From: CADEDV01 sp964437415
GTDB lineage: Bacteria > Bacteroidota > Bacteroidia > Chitinophagales > Chitinophagaceae
Assembly: GCA_964437415.1 (NCBI GenBank)
Contig: CAYTGN010000002.1
Location: 248,001 to 312,000, forward strand
Length of the DNA stretch: 64,000 nt
Direction: 5' to 3'
A program made the translations under genes and the position numbers. Under the pieces are notes generated by a model. That model saw nothing but the letters and a program-made list of their open reading frames with translations, was not told the DNA's origin and made no database searches. Below, in pieces: positions 42,201 to 49,994 of this stretch. How positions within the stretch are numbered: position 1 is the first letter of the stretch; each line of letters starts with the position of its first letter.

Positions 42201-42818
42201 ATGGATCGTCGTGAACTTTTGAAAATGATCGCTGTGCTCACCGGGGCTACTGTGGTAGGCGGACAAACTTTTTTGACCGGCTGCACATCCGGCGGTAAAA
42301 CCGGTCTTAGTTTTTCTGCTTCCGACCTCACCCTGCTGGATGAAGTGGGTGAAACCATTTTACCTGCCACTTCATCTCCCGGCGCTAAGGAAGCCAAAGT
42401 GGCTGAATTCATGCAGTTGATCGTAAAGGATTGCTATCCTGCAGAAAGCCAGGATGCTTTTGTAAAAGGGATAACAGAACTCGAAGATGCCTGCAAAGCC
42501 ATGCACAGCAAATCTTTCATGGATTGCAGCCAAGAACAACGGAAAGAACTGCTGCTGAAACTGGAAGAAGAAGCCAAAGAATTCAATAAAGCACAGGATG
42601 AAAAAGACAAACCCCGCCGTGAAGAATTGAACAAGCAGGATAAAGGCTATGACTTTGTGGATTCGCCAAGGCATTATTATACAATGGTGAAACAACTTAC
42701 CTTGCTCGGCTATTTTACGTCTGAAGCGGGAGTCACAAAAGCACTCCGGCACAACCCGGTACCGGGAAAATATGACGGTGCGTATCCCTATAAAAAAGGG
42801 GACAAAGCATGGGCATGA
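42201..42818 (+). CDS. Tat-exported gluconate 2-dehydrogenase subunit 3-like lipoprotein
   Basis: 205 residues. Twin-arginine MDRRELLKMIAV, a hydrophobic region and lipobox LTGC at about residue 31 give a Tat-exported lipoprotein. The body fits the gluconate 2-dehydrogenase subunit 3 family (LTLLDEVGETILPATSSPGAKEAKVAEFMQLIVKDCY, then HYYTMVKQLTLLGYFTSEAGVTKAL). In related FAD sugar dehydrogenases this small 'hitch-hiker' subunit carries the signal-less flavoprotein through the Tat system. Its place 22 bases after two signal-less GMC genes fits that role exactly. Confidence 0.9.
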   Translation: MDRRELLKMIAVLTGATVVGGQTFLTGCTSGGKTGLSFSASDLTLLDEVGETILPATSSPGAKEAKVAEFMQLIVKDCYPAESQDAFVKGITELEDACKAMHSKSFMDCSQEQRKELLLKLEEEAKEFNKAQDEKDKPRREELNKQDKGYDFVDSPRHYYTMVKQLTLLGYFTSEAGVTKALRHNPVPGKYDGAYPYKKGDKAWA

Positions 42819-42862
42819 TCTGAAAATTTTTACTTAACTGACCCTTTCAAAATAAAATCAAC

Positions 42863-43753
42863 ATGCGTCATAACAGACGAAATTTTTTAAAAATAGGCGG
42901 GAACCTGGCCGCTATTATTGCTCTTGGTCCGATGGCCTGTAAACTGATGCCAAAGAAAGAAACAGAAGAACCCGCTGCTGCAAAAGGTTTTGAAACATTC
43001 GGACTGCAACTCTACAGCCTGCGTGATGATATGCCCAAAGACCCAAAAAATATGCTGAAACAAGTGGCTTCATTTGGTTACAAACAAATCGAAAGTTATG
43101 AAGGGCCGGGAGGAATGTTTTGGGGAATGAGCAATACTGATTTTAAAAAGTATATGGATGACCTGGGCATGGCTATCGTTGCCAGCCATTGCGATATGGA
43201 TACCAATTTTGAAAAGAAAGCGGAAGATGCGGCTGCCATTGGCATGAAGTATCTTATTTGTCCATGGCTGGGCCCACAAAAAACATTAGATGATTATAAA
43301 CGTTATGCGGAAACTTTTAATCAGAAAGGCGAGATATGCAGAAAGAACGGGATAAAATTTGCGTATCATAATCACGACTACACGTTTAAAGAACTGGAAG
43401 GGCAATTGCCGCAGGATCTGCTGATGAACAGCACCGATGCTTCGTTGGTGGATTTTGAAATGGATATTTATTGGGTGGTTACCGGTGGGCATGACGCTGA
43501 AGCCTGGTTAAAAAAATATAAAAACCGTTTCCGTCTTTGTCATATCAAAGACCGCAGCAAAACCCCTGTGGAAGATAACGGGAAGAATTCCGTTGACTTA
43601 GGAACCGGTGTGATTGATTTTGCCAAAGTGCTGAAGACAGCAAAAGAGAATGGCATGGAATATTTCATCGTGGAGCAGGAAGCCTATCCTAATGGAACAC
43701 CATTAGATGCAGCAAAGACCTGTGCCGAATACATGAAAAAATTAGTGATCTAA
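42863..43753 (+). CDS. Tat-exported TIM-barrel sugar isomerase/epimerase lipoprotein
   Basis: 296 residues. The N-terminus MRHNRRNFLKIGGNL is a Tat motif (NRRNFLK) and a lipobox PMAC follows at about residue 26. The AP-endonuclease-2 type barrel has metal-site segments KFAYHNHDYTF, LVDFEMDIYWVVTGGHD, LCHIKDRSKTP and IVEQEAYPNG. It is the last gene of the rightward operon and overlaps the convergent gene by 4 bases. With the cytoplasmic copy at 33784 and the Hyi-like one at 37861 the locus has three barrels of this superfamily, two of them exported. Confidence 0.9.
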   Translation: MRHNRRNFLKIGGNLAAIIALGPMACKLMPKKETEEPAAAKGFETFGLQLYSLRDDMPKDPKNMLKQVASFGYKQIESYEGPGGMFWGMSNTDFKKYMDDLGMAIVASHCDMDTNFEKKAEDAAAIGMKYLICPWLGPQKTLDDYKRYAETFNQKGEICRKNGIKFAYHNHDYTFKELEGQLPQDLLMNSTDASLVDFEMDIYWVVTGGHDAEAWLKKYKNRFRLCHIKDRSKTPVEDNGKNSVDLGTGVIDFAKVLKTAKENGMEYFIVEQEAYPNGTPLDAAKTCAEYMKKLVI

Positions 43754-44268
43754 AAGAAGAACCCTACATTGAATTTCACCCCATGCTGTCTTTCTTCTAT
43801 TCCATTCACTTCGTAGGTAAGCAGACCATAGCCAAATGAAGCTGTGATACCAGCTGTTTTTTTGAATCTTACAAAATAGCCTGCCAGCGCATTGAGCGAC
43901 ATGCCTGATTTCACTTGCATGTTCGCTTCCTTCTTCAGCATTACAAAACCCGGTTGAAATGCGATAAAAGGTCCCGCCCTTTCCAAACCTGCAAACCATA
44001 CCCTGAAATCGGCGTAGCCCTGTGAAAAACGTAGCCTGTCTTTATTAAAACCATTGAACATATAGATATCAAACCCTGCCCCCGTGGTGATATTATGACC
44101 CAGCAGTGCCCCTGCCCCGATACTCAGCCCGGGCTTGGCGATCACATCATTGTTGCCATACATGCTAAAGGAGACCTGGCCATAGCCCTTCTGGCGGTAG
44201 CCTGTAAATTTTTGTGCATCCGCACAGTGAATCATAAACAGAAGAAAGGATAATAAAAGCAGTCTCAT
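43750..44268 (-). CDS. Outer-membrane beta-barrel protein, hypothetical
   Basis: 172 residues from ATG at 44268, which gives a normal signal peptide (MRLLLLSFLLFMIHCADAQ); the upstream 29-codon extension was rejected. The rest is an eight-strand type barrel: YGQVSFSMYGNNDVIAKPGLSIGAGALLGHNITTGAGFDIYMF, FIAFQPGFVML, SGMSLNALAGYFVRF, GITASFGYGLLTYEV and a final FNVGFFF, ending in an aromatic residue as barrel proteins do. No partner. It is convergent with the catabolic operon and shares no known role with it. Confidence 0.8.
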   Translation of the reverse strand: MRLLLLSFLLFMIHCADAQKFTGYRQKGYGQVSFSMYGNNDVIAKPGLSIGAGALLGHNITTGAGFDIYMFNGFNKDRLRFSQGYADFRVWFAGLERAGPFIAFQPGFVMLKKEANMQVKSGMSLNALAGYFVRFKKTAGITASFGYGLLTYEVNGIEERQHGVKFNVGFFF

Positions 44269-44437
44269 CTTACTCGTTTCAATAACTAATGTACTTAAAA
44301 ATCGGCACCCGGCACGCCGCAGGTTGCCAGTGGGGAGAATTTCATCATTCTTCATAACTCCTTGTATGGCATCAGCCGTTTATAGAAAAAAGATATTCAC
44401 AGCATATTTTGTTGGCTAAATTGAGTGAAAGAAAGAA

Positions 44438-45619
44438 ATGCCAACATCATACAAAAAAGTAATAGTAATATTATCTGCATTTCTTGCATATATGTCCCAG
44501 GCAACCATTGCCCAGTCAATCTTTGACAGGATATATGGTGGCACCGGCTTCGACAGGGGAATGCATATCAGCCTCACATCCGGTAACGGATACATTGTTT
44601 GCGGCTATAGCAGCAGTTTTGGCAACAACAACGACCTGTATGTGCTCAGGCTCGATGAAAAAGGAAATAAACAATGGGAGAAAAACTTTGGTGAAAACCG
44701 CAGCGATATTGGCTGGCAAATCCTCGAAATGGCAGACAAGGGTCTTTTGCTGATGGGATCAAAGGGTATTGATTCTGTCAATGAAGATATATGGGTGTTG
44801 CGGCTGGATGAAAATGGAAATAAGATATGGGATAAAACCTATGGCAACGAAAATTATGAAAGAGCTACTTGTATCTTCCCCACTTCAGATGGCAACTACC
44901 TGCTTATCGGGCAGCGAAACGTGGAAGGACTAAAAAATATTGACAGCTACCTGCTGAAGATTGCCCCGGACGGAACCCTTCTCTGGGAAAAGACTTTTGG
45001 CAGCGAAAAAATTGAACGTACATTTTATGCCGCAGAAGATGGAGAAGGCAACTACTTCATCTCTGGTCTTATTCTGCCCTACGCCAATGAAAAAGCAGAT
45101 GTGCTGATCTTTAAAACGGACAAGGATGGCAATTTGCTCTGGCAAAAGACTTGGGGCAATGAAAACATCCATGAGATCGTTCACAGTTTCAGCCGCAACA
45201 ATAATGGAAAAGGCTTTACACTCACCGGCTATACTGAATCAGGCAAACCCGGCATCCATGACGGATTGTATATGCAGATGGACGAGAACGGCGCTATCTC
45301 CGGTGTGAAAAAATACCACACGGGAAACGATCTGCGGCTGATGCATTCTGAGGAAGCAACGGACGGCGGTTTCATCTGCACAGGTTTCACCCGTGCAGAT
45401 ACCCGGCAAAATCTTTGGGATGCCGTGTTGCTGAAATATGATAGCAAGGGAGATGCGGAATGGATGAAAACATTTGGGAAAGCAGATAAAAACGACCAGG
45501 GATATTGGGTACTTGTAAACAAAGACGGTGGCTATACTTTTACCGGCTTCACGCATAGTCGTGGCAATGATGGTAACCTGTGGGTAATAAAAACCAATCC
45601 AAAAGGAGAAATAGAGTAA
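44438..45619 (+). CDS. Secreted beta-propeller protein of repeated 45-60-residue units
   Basis: 393 residues with a signal peptide ending near ATIAQS. The rest is about six or seven repeats of the form W-x-K-(T/N)-(Y/F)-G..., a G-(Y/N)-x-(I/L)-x-G strand, then D-x-(Y/W)-(L/V)-L-(R/K)-(L/I)-D-x-x-G, for example YVLRLDEKGNKQWEKNFG, WVLRLDENGNKIWDKTYG and LLKIAPDGTLLWEKTFG. That is a beta-propeller pattern common in Bacteroidota secreted proteins. There is no sorting domain at the C-terminus, which ends in the last blade. Function unknown; probably a binding scaffold. Confidence 0.82.
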   Translation: MPTSYKKVIVILSAFLAYMSQATIAQSIFDRIYGGTGFDRGMHISLTSGNGYIVCGYSSSFGNNNDLYVLRLDEKGNKQWEKNFGENRSDIGWQILEMADKGLLLMGSKGIDSVNEDIWVLRLDENGNKIWDKTYGNENYERATCIFPTSDGNYLLIGQRNVEGLKNIDSYLLKIAPDGTLLWEKTFGSEKIERTFYAAEDGEGNYFISGLILPYANEKADVLIFKTDKDGNLLWQKTWGNENIHEIVHSFSRNNNGKGFTLTGYTESGKPGIHDGLYMQMDENGAISGVKKYHTGNDLRLMHSEEATDGGFICTGFTRADTRQNLWDAVLLKYDSKGDAEWMKTFGKADKNDQGYWVLVNKDGGYTFTGFTHSRGNDGNLWVIKTNPKGEIE

Positions 45620-45709
45620 ACCCTGCAAAAGAAATCTTGCCGCTTGCCGAAAAATAATGCTGAATGAAGTCTTATTTCAGTAAATTACTGATGAAACAAA
45701 AATACGGTT

Positions 45710-45871
45710 ATGAAAAAACTACTGATTGGTATGGTATTGCTAGGTGGCATCACTGCCATTGCCTATGCCAGCCTTAACAGCAACCGTAGAAGCGACAAGC
45801 AGGCAACAGAGAAAAAGATGGACAAGAAAGAAAAGAAAAAAGAGTGTAAGAAACGCTGTCTTTTCAGTTAG
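45710..45871 (+). CDS. 53-residue membrane-anchored or secreted Lys-rich peptide
   Basis: A short gene: MKKLLIGMVLLGGITAIAYA is a signal peptide or anchor, followed by a very basic stretch (KKMDKKEKKKECKKRC) and the end LFS. The final CKKRC could bind metal or form a disulfide. A strong terminator follows at 45894. The start, signal and terminator support a real gene; a longer overlapping frame at 45744-45935 has no such support. I do not recognise the family. A ribosome site is weak, as elsewhere in this window. Confidence 0.6.
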   Translation: MKKLLIGMVLLGGITAIAYASLNSNRRSDKQATEKKMDKKEKKKECKKRCLFS

Positions 45872-45893
45872 CCAAACGCCGCTTTTTCAGTAC

Positions 45894-45926
45894 AACCCTT
45901 CACTCCCACGGAGCGAAGGGTTTTTT
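45894..45926 (+). terminator. Rho-independent terminator after small peptide gene
   Basis: AACCCTTC (45894-45901) pairs with GAAGGGTT (45915-45922), with an inner CTCC/GGAG pairing, and is followed by TTTT. The 290 bases between this terminator and the next gene (45927-46218) show no other clear feature. Confidence 0.85.
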
Positions 45927-46218
45927 GTGTATTAGGGTGAAAAACTGGAAAAAAATGACCCGCCTCATAATATTTCCGTTTCCCAAATAATTGATTTTCT
46001 GCCAGTTGAAACCTGGTCTTGATTGATTATTTCCTTAACTCAAATTTTACCCTTCCTGTTTCGGGCAAAGCCCTAATTTTGAACCATACTCCTAACCCAT
46101 CAAATTCTCACCATTACTACTCAAAATGAGTACCCGTTAAATTCAAATTTACTATCCCATTTCAGACTGGCTTATTGACCCGTAAATGAATTTTTGAACT
46201 TGTAAAAAGGGAGGATCT

Positions 46219-46488
46219 ATGTATACGTATGATTTGCTGGAACCGGGTTGTCATTACCTGGTCAGAGAAAAGGAAGACTCACCCATTACACTGATAAAAG
46301 TGGCGGTGGAAACGGATCATTGCCTGTTTATTCAGCGCTTTGATGATCCGACAGAGACAAAGTGGAAACTGAAAAAAGATCAGCTTGCCGACATTGTCGA
46401 ATGCCTGAGTGATGAAGCTGTGAAAGCATGGGAAGAGCATTACAAAAGCAGCGAAGATGCTTATTATGAAGAGGACGACGACGATTAA
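46219..46488 (+). CDS. Small acidic hypothetical protein, 89 residues
   Basis: A strong ribosome site (GGGAGGATCT) precedes the ATG, rare in this window. The product is soluble with a beta-rich first half (YLVREKEDSPITLIKVAVETDHCLFIQRF), a helix (KKDQLADIVECLSDEAVKAWEEHY) and an acidic end of six Asp/Glu (EEDDDD). No signal peptide. It looks like a small conserved cytoplasmic protein, but I do not recognise the family. A terminator-like hairpin follows at 46559. Confidence 0.7.
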   Translation: MYTYDLLEPGCHYLVREKEDSPITLIKVAVETDHCLFIQRFDDPTETKWKLKKDQLADIVECLSDEAVKAWEEHYKSSEDAYYEEDDDD

Positions 46489-46558
46489 TAGCAGAAAAAA
46501 CGAATAGCTGGTACTATTTTATTATGCAGGCACACCATTCATGTAAATTCCTTAACAG

Positions 46559-46600
46559 AGGTTGATGAAACAAGTTATTTTTAGTTCATCAACCTTTTTT
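46559..46600 (+). terminator. Terminator that abuts the pepP-like start codon
   Basis: AGGTTGATGAA (46559-46569) pairs with TTCATCAACCT (46585-46595), followed by a TTTTTT run; the ATG of the next gene is at 46602. It closes the 46219-46488 gene and leaves almost no leader for the next one, which has no Shine-Dalgarno sequence. Confidence 0.8.
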
Positions 46601-46601
46601 T

Positions 46602-48089
46602 ATGCTCCGAATATTTTTCAAAAACTGCTTTTTACTATCCTTTGCTGTTCTTTGTTTTTTCACGGTGGCAGCGCAACCTGCACCAGAACAGCATGAAGAC
46701 GATCTATTACCCAAAGACTATCTCAGCGCCTCTTTTCATACAGGCCGCAGGGATGCGTTAAGGGAGATCATGCCCGACAAATCAGTGTTGGTCGTATTTG
46801 CGTTCCCTACCCGTACCTACTCCAATGATGTGGAATATATTTATCACCAAAACCCGGATTTGTATTATTTCAGCGGATACAAAGAACCACACTCCCTTTT
46901 ACTCATTTTTAAAGAGGAACAAACTGACGACAAAGGCAACCGCTTTAAAGAATTGCTTTTTGTACAAAAAAGAAATCCCCTTGCCGAGCAATGGAACGGC
47001 AAAAGACTCGGTGCAGAAGGCGCAAGGCAAAAATTAGGTATAGATAATTCTTTTAATGGTGAAGAGTTTCAATCCTTCTCTATTGATTTTTCAAAACTCG
47101 ACAAAATCATTTTTGACCGTTTCCCGTTAGATGTCCCCAACAACACAAGAGACAAGGCTGACCTCTACGACCTGATGCAGCAGTTCAGACAAAAAGCAGC
47201 CATACCGGAAGACTATTCTAAAGACAAACGATTTGATAATCGTCTTTACCACAACCTTACGGCGCAGTTGCGGGAAATAAAAACAGATGAAGAAATTGTT
47301 TTGCTGCGCAAAGCTGTTGAGATATCCTGCCAGGGACAGAATGAAGTGATGAAAGCTGTTCATCCCGGTATGTCTGAATTAGAAATACAGGGCCTGCATG
47401 AATTTGTGCATAAAAAACATGGGGCAGAAAATGTGGGCTATGGTTCCATCATTGGTTCCGGGGAAAACGGCTGTACGCTGCACTATGTTGAAAACAATAA
47501 AACAAAAGTGGGCAATTCTCTTATCCTGATGGATGTGGGGGCGGAATATCATGGCTACACGGCCGATGTTACCCGGACCATACCGGCCAGTGGAAAATTT
47601 TCTGCGGCAGAAAAAGCGATTTACCAGATCGTTTATGATGCACAGGAAGCCGCCTTTCGGCTAATGAAACCCGGCGCAAAATGGTCTGATATCAGCAATG
47701 CCGCAAGAGAAACCATTGCTGACGGGCTATTGAAACTTGGCGTTATCAAAGACAAAAAAGAAGTAGGTAAATACTACCCGCATGGGCTGGGTCATCATAT
47801 CGGGCTGGATGTGCATGACCGGGGTTCTTATGGCGAGATCAAAAAAGGGATGGTGCTCACTATTGAGCCCGGCATTTATATCCCGGCTGGCAGCGATTGT
47901 GACAAAAAATGGTGGAGCATTGCGGTGCGCATAGAAGATGATGCCCTCGTAACGGAAAGCGGTTATGAATTACTGTCTGAATATGCCCCCAGGAAGGTCG
48001 CAGACATAGAAAAGATGATCTCTCAAAAAAGCGCATTGGATGATTTCAAACTGCCTCCGCTGAAATCGGCAGAGAAGAAAGGGTTTTAA
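46602..48089 (+). CDS. Secreted Xaa-Pro aminopeptidase (M24B, aminopeptidase P)
   Basis: 495 residues with a Sec signal (MLRIFFKNCFLLSFAVLCFFTVAAQ), so periplasmic or extracellular. The N-terminal AMP_N domain spans about residues 50-200 and the pita-bread catalytic domain 220-460. The dinuclear metal ligands are all present: Asp in LMDVGAEYHGYTADVTRT (two Asp), His in YPHGLGHHIGLDVHD, Glu in TIEPGIYI and Glu in RIEDDALVT. It removes N-terminal residues before proline. The start codon lies directly after a terminator hairpin. No operon partner. Confidence 0.93.
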   Translation: MLRIFFKNCFLLSFAVLCFFTVAAQPAPEQHEDDLLPKDYLSASFHTGRRDALREIMPDKSVLVVFAFPTRTYSNDVEYIYHQNPDLYYFSGYKEPHSLLLIFKEEQTDDKGNRFKELLFVQKRNPLAEQWNGKRLGAEGARQKLGIDNSFNGEEFQSFSIDFSKLDKIIFDRFPLDVPNNTRDKADLYDLMQQFRQKAAIPEDYSKDKRFDNRLYHNLTAQLREIKTDEEIVLLRKAVEISCQGQNEVMKAVHPGMSELEIQGLHEFVHKKHGAENVGYGSIIGSGENGCTLHYVENNKTKVGNSLILMDVGAEYHGYTADVTRTIPASGKFSAAEKAIYQIVYDAQEAAFRLMKPGAKWSDISNAARETIADGLLKLGVIKDKKEVGKYYPHGLGHHIGLDVHDRGSYGEIKKGMVLTIEPGIYIPAGSDCDKKWWSIAVRIEDDALVTESGYELLSEYAPRKVADIEKMISQKSALDDFKLPPLKSAEKKGF

Positions 48090-48096
48090 GTGCAAT

Positions 48097-48129
48097 AAAA
48101 AAAGAGGCTGAAAGATCAGCCTCTTTTTT
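48097..48129. terminator. Bidirectional terminator
   Basis: AAAAAAGAGGCTG (48098-48110) pairs with CAGCCTCTTTTTT (48117-48129) around a short loop. With A and T runs on both sides it can end both the aminopeptidase gene and the convergent gene at 48143-49828. Confidence 0.88.
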
Positions 48130-48142
48130 GTATAATAATGTT

Positions 48143-49828
48143 TTAGAATATTTGATAGCGTCGCAACTCAAATTGCGAATCCAAAGTTCCGGTTTCATCA
48201 AAATACTCATACTTTATCAACCCAATATTCCGTGCATAATAACTTCTGGAATAGCCTACAAGACTGCTGGCATCCTGCCACACACCCGGAGTAGCTTCTG
48301 CCTCCCATTTTTCCTCAACGACAATCACATTTTGGTAGTTAACTGTTCCTGTTGATGTGGTTAAAGAAACCGGAACATCTTTTTGCACTATTGTATAGCT
48401 TAACCGCAGCGTCAATGAGAAAGGAACTGGCGGAGGACCAGGATCTGTAAAATTGCCGGCAAATGCTGCACTTTTCCAATTATGTCCCTGGGCTTGATCG
48501 TCTTTCAGGAAAATATAATCGGTCCAAAATGAATTATCAGAACCATACATATACTTCCAGTCAATGAACTCTATATAATTTCCCCCTGATTTCCTGTAAT
48601 AACCGGATGAATCAAACCCTGCTGAGGCATCATCTGTAATTCTAAAAACATTATAAGGATTGCCAGAGATTGTTAACATGGAATTAGTGACCCTGAGTAA
48701 TGAATCATTGGGGATGTCATCCCACTCATAACTCCAGTTACTATTAGCCGTTCTCGGAAAATAATCTATAATGGCAGTTACTACATCCACCGTAAAAGTG
48801 CAGGTGCTGCTGCCGAATGTAACAGTGAATGACTGTGTACCTGCGGCGTTAGGGCTGCCGGTTCCGGTTAAAATTATCGTTTGGTTGCCGGTGGCTGCAA
48901 ATGTTCCGCTGCCGGCAAAACTAAATCCTGCAACTGTATTCGTACTGATAGCGTATGTCCCTACTGCCGTAACATCCACCTGCACCTCAACCGTATTACC
49001 GGCCGCAAGTGCCGCACCCACAGTATAGGTGCCATTTACGGTGATGGGCGCACAAGCACCCGGGCTGCCGGCAAGTGTACCGGCACCTGCTGAGCCAATC
49101 GTCACAGTGAAATTACAAGTGGAAGCACCGGCTGTAACAGGAAACACTGAACTTCCGCCGCTGGTGGGTGTCCCGGTTCCGTTAAGGGTCACGATCTGGA
49201 TGCCCGTAGTGGGAAAAACACCGCTGCCCATAAATGTCATCCCGTTAAGGGTTGTGGTAATATTATAAGTTCCTACTGCCGTAACATTAATCTCAAGATC
49301 AACCGTGTTGGTTGAATTCAGCGCCTGCCCGATGGCATAACTGCCATTGACCACAGCATTCGCACAATTTCCTGAGGCGCTGTTGAACGTAAAAGTGGCC
49401 GGACCGCCTGCTCCCGTTGGAAGAAAGGTGATAGGCACAGAACAAATCTGCCCCTGGTATTGCACCACAAAATTAAAAGTGCCCGAAGAAAACGGTGTAC
49501 CGGTACCCCTGAGTGATACAGTGGTCAATCCCAGGCCGGAGAAAATCCCGGTCACCCGGAAATGAACCCCGTTCACCGTATCGGTATAAACGGTATATGA
49601 ACCGGTTTTTGTAACATCAATATCCACCAGTATCTGGTTATTGGCGCCGCTCAGTGCATCGCCCTGCACATAAACACCCGTTACGGTCTTGGGTAAACAG
49701 TCACCTGAGCCATCGGCCTGCAGGGAGCCTTCAGAAGGGTTATTACCGGCTTCAAAGCTGGTTTCCTTCTGGCAGGCATTGAAAAGGATAAGGGCTGCCA
49801 AAGGAAGGAGAGCAAGAAGTTTTTTCAT
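48143..49828 (-). CDS. Lipoprotein with three internal 95-residue repeats
   Basis: A lipoprotein signal (MKKLLALLPLAALILFNAC) is followed by three tandem beta-sandwich-like repeats (about residues 45-350), each with NG-(S/T/V)-Y-x-x-G-x-A-L, then (D/E)-(I/V)-(D/N)-V-T-A-V-G-(T/S)-Y, then (F/G)-x-G-x-F, and a pair of cysteines, one near CNF/CTF/CSV. The C-terminal 190 residues form a separate domain (DYFPRTANSNWSYEWDDIPND, then RITDDASAGFDSSGYYRK, and FELRRYQIF). Not recognised. Probably a surface or periplasmic binding protein. Convergent with the aminopeptidase. Confidence 0.8.
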   Translation of the reverse strand: MKKLLALLPLAALILFNACQKETSFEAGNNPSEGSLQADGSGDCLPKTVTGVYVQGDALSGANNQILVDIDVTKTGSYTVYTDTVNGVHFRVTGIFSGLGLTTVSLRGTGTPFSSGTFNFVVQYQGQICSVPITFLPTGAGGPATFTFNSASGNCANAVVNGSYAIGQALNSTNTVDLEINVTAVGTYNITTTLNGMTFMGSGVFPTTGIQIVTLNGTGTPTSGGSSVFPVTAGASTCNFTVTIGSAGAGTLAGSPGACAPITVNGTYTVGAALAAGNTVEVQVDVTAVGTYAISTNTVAGFSFAGSGTFAATGNQTIILTGTGSPNAAGTQSFTVTFGSSTCTFTVDVVTAIIDYFPRTANSNWSYEWDDIPNDSLLRVTNSMLTISGNPYNVFRITDDASAGFDSSGYYRKSGGNYIEFIDWKYMYGSDNSFWTDYIFLKDDQAQGHNWKSAAFAGNFTDPGPPPVPFSLTLRLSYTIVQKDVPVSLTTSTGTVNYQNVIVVEEKWEAEATPGVWQDASSLVGYSRSYYARNIGLIKYEYFDETGTLDSQFELRRYQIF

Positions 49829-49994
49829 AAAAGGAGAATTAATGGGAATGGCTAAAAATACGACTTATTGCGATACGGGTGTTTAGAACTACATGAGTAC
49901 TAAAACGTTTAAACGGCCTGAATATTTTGCAGCAAATCAGCAAGAATCCTGCCTGAAAGAATATGGTTGGTCTTTTTTGTATATCTTTTCCTGC

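Noticed and set aside
44539..44560. GGCTTCGACAGGGG segment resembling the CCTTCG-type repeat
   Set aside because: It matches only about ten bases, lacks the CTCAG end and encodes a normal part of a propeller repeat, so it is coincidence.
45744..45935. 63-codon frame overlapping the small secreted peptide gene
   Set aside because: It runs through the terminator hairpin; the other frame (45710-45871) has a signal peptide and stops before the terminator.
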